A DNA stretch of 6,675 nucleotides, taken from NCBI GenBank assembly GCA_009780285.1, contig WRAL01000083.1, positions 1 through 6,675 on the forward strand. The letters run 5' to 3'. Position 1 is the stretch's first letter. Every line of letters starts with the position of its first letter. Source of the stretch: Treponema sp. (GTDB taxonomy: Bacteria > Spirochaetota > Spirochaetia > Treponematales > Breznakiellaceae). Positions 1-5,750 of the stretch are shown piece by piece. The notes below the pieces were generated by a model, which had not been told where the DNA came from, made no database searches, and saw nothing but the letters and a program-made list of their open reading frames with translations. The translations under genes were made by a program, and so were the position numbers.

Positions 1-777
1 ACGGAGCTCCAGTTTTTGCGGCTTTTGGGAAGAAGCGCGCATCATGTGGAGGCGGCGCTCCTTCGCATGGAAAGCCACGAATCGCGGGGCGCGCCGCCGG
101 GGCACATGGAAAAATACTACACCGGCGCCGGCAAGGCGATTTCAGGCAAGGACCGGCTGGACGCGCTTGTGATCACCGGAGCGCCGGTGGAGGCGCTTCC
201 TTTCCGGGAGGTGGGCTACTGGCGCGAGCTTTGCGAGCTTTTCGATACGCTCGACGAAAGCGAGGAAAGAATCATTTCCACCCTGCATATTTGCTGGGGC
301 GCTCAGGCCGCGCTGTACCGGCGCTACGGCATAGCGAAAAAGCCACTGGAAAAAAAGCTCTTCGGCGTTTTTCCCTATAAGGCAAGCGCGGAGGGGATTT
401 TTCGCGGCTTCCAGGGGGAATTCCTCGCGCCGCAATCAAGGCACACGGAAAGCGACCGGCGCGCGATGGCCGAAAATCCCCGCATTGCGATCCGCGCCGA
501 AAGCGCCGAGGCCGGGATTTTGGCGGCCACGGCGCGCGGCGGGCGCGAGGTCTATGTTTCCGGGCATTTCGAGTACGACGGCGACACCTTGGCCCTGGAA
601 TACCGGCGCGACCTGGCCAAGGGCCTTGACATAGCCATTCCCAAAAATTACTTTCCCCATGACGATTCGGCGAAAGAGCCGGAAGCGCGCTGGAAATCGG
701 CGGCGAATCTGTTTTTCGAAAATTGGCTTGACTTTATTCGCGATGGAACCCGGCGCAGGGCCGGCGTTAAGGCATAG
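1..777 (+). CDS. metA: Homoserine O-acyltransferase MetA (probably acetyl-CoA type), 5'-partial
   Basis: Catalyses O-acylation of L-homoserine, the first committed step of methionine synthesis, in the cytoplasm. The frame is open from base 1 (258 residues visible). It begins TELQFLRLL, which matches E. coli MetA at about residue 50, so roughly 49 N-terminal residues lie outside the window. A TTG at 16 would not be the true start. Visible family motifs are TGAPVE (59-64), HICWGAQ with the catalytic Cys (Cys98 here, Cys142 in E. coli), SGHFEYD with the His/Glu of the active site (His189, Glu191), and KNYFPHDD (215-222). The residue aligned to E. coli Gly111 is Glu64; in this family Glu there is associated with acetyl-CoA and Gly with succinyl-CoA, so homoserine O-acetyltransferase is the more likely activity (inference). 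It ends in TAG and overlaps the convergent IIA gene by 11 bp. Confidence 0.95.
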   Translation, partial: TELQFLRLLGRSAHHVEAALLRMESHESRGAPPGHMEKYYTGAGKAISGKDRLDALVITGAPVEALPFREVGYWRELCELFDTLDESEERIISTLHICWGAQAALYRRYGIAKKPLEKKLFGVFPYKASAEGIFRGFQGEFLAPQSRHTESDRRAMAENPRIAIRAESAEAGILAATARGGREVYVSGHFEYDGDTLALEYRRDLAKGLDIAIPKNYFPHDDSAKEPEARWKSAANLFFENWLDFIRDGTRRRAGVKA

Positions 778-1258
778 GATCCCAGGCCTCCTGCGAGCGC
801 TCGATGGCGGCAAACAGCTCCTCGTCAGGCGCGCGCCTTTCGATCAGGGCGCGAAACTCGTCGTTGCGGCAGATAAAGTTTATCCTGGAAAGGGCGCAGA
901 GGTGCTGCAGCGTCGATGACGAAACGACCAGAAAAATCGAGCTGACGCTTTCCCCGTCGATGGAATCCCAGTCCACCGGCTCGGCGAGAAAGGAAACGGC
1001 GACGAAGGGAGCCTCCCCTTCGCCAAGAACGAGCTTGCGCGGATGGGGCATGGCGATGCCGCGCCCGATGCCGGTGGAAAGAAGCGCCTCCCGTTCCAGG
1101 ACGCCGGAAAGGAGCCTTTCCCTGTCGGCGCCAAGGCCCTTGGGCAGCAGGCTTATGGTTTCGCGCAGAGCTTCGCCAAGGTCCCGCGCGACTATGCCGC
1201 GATGAACGCCGCCGCGCCTTACAAGAGCGGCGAGACGGCATTCGAGGTGGAATTTCAT
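767..1258 (-). CDS. PTS IIA domain protein, PtsN (EIIA-Ntr)/fructose-IIA type
   Basis: A 163-residue cytoplasmic single-domain phosphocarrier of the PTS fructose/nitrogen-regulatory IIA family. The phosphorylated His is in GIAMPHPR (His72, close to His73 in E. coli PtsN), and the second conserved His is in LQHLCALSRI (His120). The C-terminus DEELFAAIE also matches the family. No IIB or IIC domain and no HPr or EI gene is nearby, so a regulatory role rather than sugar uptake is likely (inference). Start choice: the ATG at 1258 sits in an ATGA overlap with the stop of the upstream gene, giving the usual family length. A start at 1297 would add 13 residues with no family support. Only a weak purine run lies upstream, so translation is probably coupled to the upstream gene. 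It is the second gene of a two-gene operon. Whether it is a true PtsN orthologue or a paralogue cannot be settled here, so no symbol is given. Confidence 0.9.
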   Translation of the reverse strand: MKFHLECRLAALVRRGGVHRGIVARDLGEALRETISLLPKGLGADRERLLSGVLEREALLSTGIGRGIAMPHPRKLVLGEGEAPFVAVSFLAEPVDWDSIDGESVSSIFLVVSSSTLQHLCALSRINFICRNDEFRALIERRAPDEELFAAIERSQEAWDPMP

Positions 1259-3249
1259 TTTTTGTCCGGGAAGGCGGCCCTGATCGCCGCGTTGCATCGA
1301 GCCAGATCGAAGGCGCCCGAGGAAAAACCCTCCCCAAGCTCGGCCGCCGCCGCCCGCTTTTCCGCGCCCCCTCCCCCCTCAAAGGCGGCCAGGGTTTTTC
1401 TGTAGCGAATCGGCCCGGCTATTTTTTCCGGCGGCGCCGATCCCTCGCCGGAAACGCAGCGCGCAAGCTCCTCCACGGCCGGCCTGTGACTCGCGATAAA
1501 AATGATCCTGACGATCCATCGGTCGCCATGCGCGTATTCCATGCGAATTATTCCCTTGTCGCGAAGCTCCTGTATCTTAGTCCTGTCGTCGAGCCTTTTC
1601 TGCGCGGGATCCTTAGGCCCCGAGGCAAGGAACGAATGCGCGCTCTCGGCGCTCCAGCCAAGGCTTGCGAGGATCATCGCGCGCAGGTCTTCCAGGGTCC
1701 AAAGGCCCGGCACCAAAAGCCGGCGCCAGACCTCCGTTCCCCCGACGCTGATCTGCGTCATCTGCCATGTTTCCTTGGCATGGGCGCCGGATCCCAAAAG
1801 CTGAAGATTGCTTCGCCTAAAATCGCTGGCCGCCTCCTTCAGCATTTCCCTAATGTCGGAAAGGGTTTCCGTCATGCTTTCAAGCGAGCTGCCCATCGCC
1901 TCGAGGTCCTGATCCGGCGGCGCCTCGTCGCAGTCCAGATCGGCCAGAAGATTGGCGGCATGTTCCTGAATCTGCGAAAGAACGACGAAGGTATGCCTGG
2001 GCAGCCAGGACTCGTCCACCTCCCAGCCCCGTATCTCCTTGGCAAGCTCCAGAACGGCCAAATGAAGATCCCCTACCTGCGTCCTAAGCTCGCCCATGGG
2101 CCTGTCCAGAAAGATGCTGTAGGTCTCGCTTATTTCCTCCAGGGTATCGCTCAGGTATTCGCGAAGGATGGCAAGCTCGGAGCCTTTCAGCTTGCGCGGG
2201 CGCGGGACTATCCTCGCCACGAGCGCGTCCATGCCGGCGTCCTTCCTGAAAAGCGCGTCCCTTACGTAGGCGCGCGCAACGAACTCGGACACCGGGGCGC
2301 CGGCGTTAAAAAGAATGGCCTCGACCGGCGTCCGATCCGGCGGCGCGGCGGCGCCGATAAGAGCCTTGCTGTCCGGAATATCCCGGCCGGCATGCCAGAA
2401 GCGGCTTTCCATGCCGTATTCCACGGCGCTTTCGATGGTCTCGGTGATCTTGCCGATAAATTCCTCTAGCGAGTAGGCCGGAAGCCGGCGCATGCGCTCC
2501 GGGCCGTGCCAGTACGCGAAGGCGATCTGCTCCTCGGCAGAAAGCCCCGGCCCCACCTTCGAAAAGCTTTCCGAAAAGCCCTTTTCCGCGGCCTCGGCCC
2601 ATTCCGAAAGATCCTCGGCCCGCCATTGCCCGACGCCGACCTTTTCAAGCGAAAAATGCCCGGCCTTCCAGTCAATGATTCTGGCGACGAAACGGTCGCC
2701 CGGAACGAAGGAGGCCTCGCGAAAAATCGCGCGCATGTCCAAGGTCCTGACGGAAATCTCCGCCGGATCCTCGTAGGGATGAAGGGCGAAGGCCGCCTCG
2801 TTCTCCGGGCTGTCGCGCGCCACTATCTGAGGCGCGTATTCCCCGAAAAAGCTGTAATAGGGGTAGAGCTCCTCCGGCGGCGCCTCGATGGCCGCCCTGG
2901 GAATGGGCTTCCCCTTCCAAAAAAAACGGTAGTCGTTGGGCATCTTCGCCGGGCTCGCGAAAGGGATGCAGCGGTGGCCGGGAATCAGCGCCCCGTTAAG
3001 AAGCTCAAGGCGCGTGGGCGAGATGACGAAGGGAATGCCCTCAAAGAAACCCCGCCGGGAGATCCAGCGCCGGCCGTCCACGCGAAAGGCTAGGTCGCCG
3101 GAGGCGAGAAAGGCCGTGATGTCGGCCGGAAGGTTCTCCGCCCACTCCGAATCCTGGGAGCGGACGTAGTTCGCCGCGTCCTTCAGAGCAAAGGGAGCGA
3201 CAGCGTCGTCCAAAAATTCGTAAAGCGCATCTTCCTGGTTCGGAGTCAT
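1255..3249 (-). CDS. Large protein with C-terminal plasmid pRiA4b ORF-3 (PRiA4_ORF3) domain
   Basis: A 664-residue soluble protein of unknown function with no signal peptide or membrane segment. The C-terminal part (about residues 494-618) carries the pRiA4b ORF-3 pattern: WQMTQISVGGTEVWRRLLVP, then LEDLRAMILASLGWS, then YAHGDRW (572-578), then RCVSGEGSAPPE (597-608) and GPIRY. Residues about 7-70 look like a small winged-helix-type segment ending GRRWISRRGFF; residues about 161-205 look beta-rich; residues about 353-478 are strongly helical and possibly coiled coil. These three descriptions are by eye. Start: ATG at 3249 is preferred; a TTG at 3285 in the same frame would give 676 residues. 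Neither has a clear Shine-Dalgarno. The stop TGA overlaps the ATG of the PtsN-like gene, implying translational coupling. PRiA4_ORF3 domains occur in plasmid- and IS-associated proteins, but their biochemical role is not established. The large extra N-terminal region is not recognised. Confidence 0.85.
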   Translation of the reverse strand: MTPNQEDALYEFLDDAVAPFALKDAANYVRSQDSEWAENLPADITAFLASGDLAFRVDGRRWISRRGFFEGIPFVISPTRLELLNGALIPGHRCIPFASPAKMPNDYRFFWKGKPIPRAAIEAPPEELYPYYSFFGEYAPQIVARDSPENEAAFALHPYEDPAEISVRTLDMRAIFREASFVPGDRFVARIIDWKAGHFSLEKVGVGQWRAEDLSEWAEAAEKGFSESFSKVGPGLSAEEQIAFAYWHGPERMRRLPAYSLEEFIGKITETIESAVEYGMESRFWHAGRDIPDSKALIGAAAPPDRTPVEAILFNAGAPVSEFVARAYVRDALFRKDAGMDALVARIVPRPRKLKGSELAILREYLSDTLEEISETYSIFLDRPMGELRTQVGDLHLAVLELAKEIRGWEVDESWLPRHTFVVLSQIQEHAANLLADLDCDEAPPDQDLEAMGSSLESMTETLSDIREMLKEAASDFRRSNLQLLGSGAHAKETWQMTQISVGGTEVWRRLLVPGLWTLEDLRAMILASLGWSAESAHSFLASGPKDPAQKRLDDRTKIQELRDKGIIRMEYAHGDRWIVRIIFIASHRPAVEELARCVSGEGSAPPEKIAGPIRYRKTLAAFEGGGGAEKRAAAAELGEGFSSGAFDLARCNAAIRAAFPDKK

Positions 3250-3256
3250 CACTGTA

Positions 3257-3298
3257 AAAATAACGCGAAACGAAGAAAATCGCAAGGGCCGCGCGGCC
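3257..3298 (-). promoter_or_regulatory. Candidate promoter and adjacent palindrome upstream of the pRiA4-domain gene
   Basis: On the minus strand TTGCGA (3285-3280) and TATTTT (3262-3257) are spaced by 17 bp, matching sigma70 elements at 4 of 6 positions each. A transcript starting about 7 bp beyond would begin almost at the ATG at 3249, giving a leaderless or nearly leaderless mRNA, which would fit the lack of a Shine-Dalgarno. A perfect 12-bp palindrome, GGCCGCGCGGCC (3287-3298), lies just upstream of the -35 and could be an operator. In GC-rich DNA such palindromes also occur by chance. Weak evidence. Confidence 0.25.
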
Positions 3299-3327
3299 TT
3301 TTGACCTTTGGCCTTGTATCCCTGGCC

Positions 3328-3411
3328 CCCTGCGCTCCGCCGCGCGCGGGACCTCGGTCATGTCGCTGCGCTCCAAATGCCCTCGGCGCCCGCGCGCGGC
3401 GGAGCACAGGG
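3328..3411. repeat. Long inverted repeat (23-bp arms, one mismatch)
   Basis: Arms 3328-3350 and 3389-3411 are reverse complements at 22 of 23 positions, both containing a CCGCCGCGCGCGGG-type core, separated by 38 bp. The spacer repeats the TGCGCTCC motif of arm 1 (3331-3338 and 3367-3374) and contains a second CCTCGG (3352-3357 and 3381-3386), so the element is built from internally repeated pieces. It lies in the divergent intergenic region and no protein-coding frame is supported across it. It could be a dispersed REP-like element, a miniature element, or the stem of a structured RNA. Confidence 0.75.
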
Positions 3412-3456
3412 CATTCGCGTCGGGCAGCTTGGATGAAAGGCCGCTCTTTGATAGGA

Positions 3457-3496
3457 AAAACTTTTGGGCGGGACCTTCGTCCCGCTCAAAAGTTTT
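3457..3496. terminator. Strong hairpin with A/T flanks, terminator-like in both directions
   Basis: Arms 3457-3474 (AAAACTTTTGGGCGGGAC) and 3479-3496 pair over 18 positions with only one G-U wobble, closing a CTTC loop. The GC-rich upper stem and the A-rich/T-rich lower stem fit an intrinsic terminator read from either strand; on the minus strand the stem runs into TTTTTCC. However, it sits between divergently transcribed genes, where no annotated transcript needs ending. It may insulate the two operons from upstream transcription, end an unannotated RNA, or be a repeat element. Confidence 0.55.
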
Positions 3497-3531
3497 ATGT
3501 TGTCGGGCTTTTATCCTCGCGCAACCAGGCG

Positions 3532-3556
3532 CGGAGTTTTGCTTCGCAAAACTCCG
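3532..3556. repeat. Perfect 11-bp hairpin with TTC loop
   Basis: CGGAGTTTTGC (3532-3542) and its exact reverse complement GCAAAACTCCG (3546-3556) flank TTC. There is no T-tract next to the stem on the plus side, so termination is less likely. It is separated by a single base from the next hairpin, so the two would stack as a tandem pair in RNA or as a double cruciform in DNA. It shares a CTTCG apex with the hairpin at 3457-3496. Confidence 0.65.
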
Positions 3557-3557
3557 A

Positions 3558-3584
3558 GGCCAAAGCGCCAAAGGCGCTTTGGCC
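3558..3584. repeat. Perfect 12-bp hairpin with AAA loop
   Basis: GGCCAAAGCGCC (3558-3569) and its exact reverse complement GGCGCTTTGGCC (3573-3584) flank AAA. It ends 4 bp before the proposed -35 element of the phoU promoter. It is either upstream of the phoU transcript, where it could act as a protein-binding palindrome, or the 3' end of an RNA made from further upstream. No U-tract follows. Confidence 0.65.
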
Positions 3585-3588
3585 CCGC

Positions 3589-3617
3589 TTTACAAGGCCG
3601 AAAAAACCTGATACGCT
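3589..3617 (+). promoter_or_regulatory. Candidate sigma70 promoter for phoU and the response regulator
   Basis: TTTACA (3589-3594, 5 of 6 to the -35 consensus) is followed after 17 bp by TACGCT (3612-3617), preceded by TG at 3609-3610 as in an extended -10. The -10 hexamer itself is poor (3 of 6). Transcription would start near 3624, giving a leader of about 30 nt. That leader would contain most of a small CCGCGC/GCGCGG stem (3623-3640) just before the Shine-Dalgarno. No clear direct-repeat Pho-box was seen upstream. Confidence 0.4.
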
Positions 3618-3653
3618 TAGTCCCGCGCGAGCGAGCGCGGCCAAGGGGGACGC

Positions 3654-4313
3654 ATGGACACACGAAGCGGATTAACGGATGCCATGAACAAGCTGCGTCG
3701 GGATATTCTGGAAATGGCCACTCGCGTCGAGGAGGATCTGGGAAAGGCCCGCCTCGCGCTGAGATCCGGCGACGAGGCGCTCGCGCGCGAGGTTACCGAG
3801 AGCGACGCCGCGATAAACGCGCTTCAGCTTAAAATCGAGGACGACGCGGCGATGGTGATAGCCACGCAGCAGCCGGTGGCGCGGGATCTGCGCGAGCTTG
3901 TCGTTATTTTCAAGCTTACCGGCAATCTTGAAAGGGCTGGGGATCACGCAGTGCATTTGGCTAGGGCGGCTCTTAAGCTGTCCGGGGATCCGCCCCTCCT
4001 TTCGACGGAGCGCCTGGAACGCATGGCCGAGATCGGGCAGGAAATGATCCGTTGCGCGGTATCGGCCTTTCTCGCGCAGGACGCGCGAGCCGCTCGCGCC
4101 ACGGCGGCGATGGACGACGGAATCGACGAGGAACACAAGGCCATCATCGAGGAAACCCTGCTTCTTATGAAGGAACGCCCAAAGCTCGTCAAAAAGGCTT
4201 ACAGGGTGATCAAGACATCGAACCGGCTGGAAAGGCTGGGCGACCACGCCACGAATATATGCGAGGGAATAATCTACATGGTCGAGGGCCGCTACGAGGA
4301 ACTTAACGAGTAG
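3654..4313 (+). CDS. phoU: Phosphate signalling and transport regulator PhoU
   Basis: A 219-residue cytoplasmic protein of normal PhoU length, made of two homologous three-helix halves. Each half carries the metal-binding signature: NLERAGDHAV (91-100) and RLERLGDHATN (191-201). Family members damp the Pho response by linking the Pst phosphate transporter to the PhoR kinase. The ATG at 3654 is preceded by AAGGGGGA (3643-3650), a good Shine-Dalgarno at normal spacing, which decides the start over the internal ATG eight codons later. The TAG stop shares its last base with the GTG start of the response regulator gene, so the two are an operon and probably translationally coupled. No pst genes and no phoR are in the window. 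Confidence 0.95.
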   Translation: MDTRSGLTDAMNKLRRDILEMATRVEEDLGKARLALRSGDEALAREVTESDAAINALQLKIEDDAAMVIATQQPVARDLRELVVIFKLTGNLERAGDHAVHLARAALKLSGDPPLLSTERLERMAEIGQEMIRCAVSAFLAQDARAARATAAMDDGIDEEHKAIIEETLLLMKERPKLVKKAYRVIKTSNRLERLGDHATNICEGIIYMVEGRYEELNE

Positions 4314-5011
4314 TGGAAGAACGGCCGACGGTTCTGGTAATCGAGGACGATCCGGACTCGCGGGAGATCCTTTCCGTCTCGATGAAAAACGAAAGCTGGA
4401 ATCTGGCCTTCGCCGGCAGCGGCGAGGAAGGGCTTGCGCGCCTGGGCAGGAAGGGCGCCGGCTGCGTGATTTTGGATCTGGCGCTGCCCGGCATGGACGG
4501 CCTTCACGTTTTGCGCGAGATGCGCGCCCGCGACGCCTGGCGCCTGATTCCGGTTATCATAGCCAGCGCGCGCGGCGAGGACTCGGACGTGATCGCGGCG
4601 CTGGAGCTTGGCGCCGACGATTACGTGATCAAGCCTTACAGCGCCAAGGTGCTGGCCGCAAGGGTCAGGGCCGCGATGCGCAGGCGCGCGGAAGGCTCTC
4701 GCGAGAAGGCCGCGCGCTCCTGGAGGCACGAGTCGCTGAGCCTTGACGACGAGCGCCACGCGGCCTTTCTCGGCGAGCGGGAACTGTATCTGCTCCCCAC
4801 GGAATTCGCGCTTCTGCGCCACTTTATTTCCCACCCGGACATCGTTTTCACGCGCTCGAGCCTGATCGCCGCGATCAAGGGCCCGGACTATCCGGCGACG
4901 GACCGATCGGTGGACGTGCAGATCCTCGGCCTGCGAAGAAAGCTTGGGGAAGCCGGGCCCATGATCGAGACGGTCAGGGGAATAGGGTACAAGCTGGGAA
5001 CGGGCAAATGA
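4313..5011 (+). CDS. OmpR/PhoB-family response regulator
   Basis: A 232-residue two-domain regulator. The receiver (about 1-122) has the acidic pocket EDD (11-13), the phospho-acceptor Asp55 in VILDLALPGMDG, Ser85 at the conserved Thr/Ser position, Tyr104 and Lys107 in DDYVIKP. The C-terminal winged helix (about 137-230) has LPTEF (161-165), the recognition-helix region RSVDVQILGLRRKL (198-211) and VRGIGYKL (221-228). It starts with GTG at 4313, overlapping the phoU stop by one base; a purine-rich GAGGA lies about 12 bp upstream. Pairing with phoU suggests a PhoB-like role in the phosphate response, but the usual histidine kinase PhoR does not follow: the gene ends at a hairpin facing convergent genes. 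The PhoB assignment rests on context only, so no symbol is given. Confidence 0.92.
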   Translation: MEERPTVLVIEDDPDSREILSVSMKNESWNLAFAGSGEEGLARLGRKGAGCVILDLALPGMDGLHVLREMRARDAWRLIPVIIASARGEDSDVIAALELGADDYVIKPYSAKVLAARVRAAMRRRAEGSREKAARSWRHESLSLDDERHAAFLGERELYLLPTEFALLRHFISHPDIVFTRSSLIAAIKGPDYPATDRSVDVQILGLRRKLGEAGPMIETVRGIGYKLGTGK

Positions 5012-5037
5012 GCGCTCCGGCCATCGCCGGAACGCTC
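5010..5037. terminator. Hairpin between convergent genes, possible bidirectional terminator
   Basis: GAGCGCTCCGG (5010-5020) pairs with CCGGAACGCTC (5027-5037) over 11 positions with one mismatch, around a 6-nt loop. It starts within the response regulator stop codon and ends 9 bp before the FKBP stop, the expected place for a shared terminator of convergent operons. Neither side has a clear T-tract, so intrinsic termination may be weak or factor-assisted. Confidence 0.45.
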
Positions 5038-5046
5038 CAATGGCGG

Positions 5047-5736
5047 TCAATCGCCGTAAATCGACAGAAGCTCTATCGTGAAAACCAGCGTGGAATAGGG
5101 CGGGACGGCCTGGCCCACTCCCTGCGGCCCGTAGGCCAGCGCCGAGGGAATGTAGAAGCGGTACTCGCTGCCCACCGTCATAAGCTGAAGCGCCTCGGCC
5201 CAGCCCGGAATCACAAGCTCAAGGGGGATGGTCTCCGGAAAGCCGCGTTCGAGCGAGCTGTCAAAAACCGTCCCGTCAAGGAGAGTCCCTTCGTAATGAA
5301 CAAGAACGGTGTCCCAGGGACCTGGGCGCTGGCCCTCCCCTTCCCTAATCGGCACGTACTGAAGCCCGCTGTCCGTAACGAGCACGCCGGGCGCGAGCGA
5401 ATTCGAGGCGAGGAAGGCTTCCTCCCGGCCGCGAAGAACAAGCGCCTCCCTTTCCGCCGACGCTTCCAGCGCGTTTTGAACGAGCGCGAGCGCCTCGGCC
5501 CTGTCCATGCGCGCGGCCGCCGGGTCGCCGCCCATCGCCGCTATAAGGCCCTCCATGAAGGCCGCGTAGTCAAGCTCTATCCCCGAATAGCCGAAATCCG
5601 AGCCGACCATCATGCCGAAGGCGTAGCTTTCGCGCGCCTGCTGCCCGGCCAGATTCACGTCGTCCCGGATCCCGCGCGCCTGGGCTTCCATGCCAAGAAA
5701 CGCGAGCAAAAGGGCCAAAAAAGCGATATTTTTCAT
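5047..5736 (-). CDS. Periplasmic FKBP-type peptidyl-prolyl cis-trans isomerase (FkpA/Mip-like)
   Basis: A 229-residue secreted isomerase that would speed proline isomerisation during folding of exported proteins. The N-terminus MKNIAFLALLLAFLG is a Sec signal with likely cleavage after AQA (residue 20). Residues about 30-70 match the FkpA/Mip N-terminal dimerisation segment (ESYAFGMMVGSDF), followed by a long helix (about 76-111) and the C-terminal FKBP domain (about 117-227). Binding-pocket residues are present: Tyr148 in VHYEG, Phe158-Asp159 in VFDSS, Val175-Ile176 and Trp179 in VIPGW, Tyr202 in AYGPQG, and Phe219. The ATG at 5736 has GGGGA about 5 bp upstream. It lies 14 bp downstream of the stop of a paralogue that it probably shares a transcript with, and it is convergent with the response regulator. 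Intact, with no missing key residue. Confidence 0.92.
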   Translation of the reverse strand: MKNIAFLALLLAFLGMEAQARGIRDDVNLAGQQARESYAFGMMVGSDFGYSGIELDYAAFMEGLIAAMGGDPAAARMDRAEALALVQNALEASAEREALVLRGREEAFLASNSLAPGVLVTDSGLQYVPIREGEGQRPGPWDTVLVHYEGTLLDGTVFDSSLERGFPETIPLELVIPGWAEALQLMTVGSEYRFYIPSALAYGPQGVGQAVPPYSTLVFTIELLSIYGD

Positions 5737-5750
5737 ATTTTCCCCGCCCG

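Noticed and set aside
1486..2469. Long plus-strand open frame opposite the pRiA4-domain gene
   Set aside because: It lies wholly antisense to a gene with recognisable domain homology, has a low-complexity basic composition, no recognisable motif and no good ribosome-binding site. GC-rich coding DNA commonly leaves such frames open.
3041..3571. Open frames running from the pRiA4-domain gene into the intergenic region, and short plus-strand frames in 3301-3832
   Set aside because: They cross the inverted repeats, whose translation gives basic arginine-rich text without family resemblance, and none has a convincing start signal.
3300..3653. tRNA, riboswitch or other known RNA gene in the intergenic hairpin region
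   Set aside because: No cloverleaf, no recognisable riboswitch core and no known small-RNA signature was found; the hairpins are kept as unexplained structure.
4292..5050. Minus-strand open frame opposite the response regulator
   Set aside because: Receiver and winged-helix motifs are unmistakable on the plus strand; the opposite frame is composition-driven.
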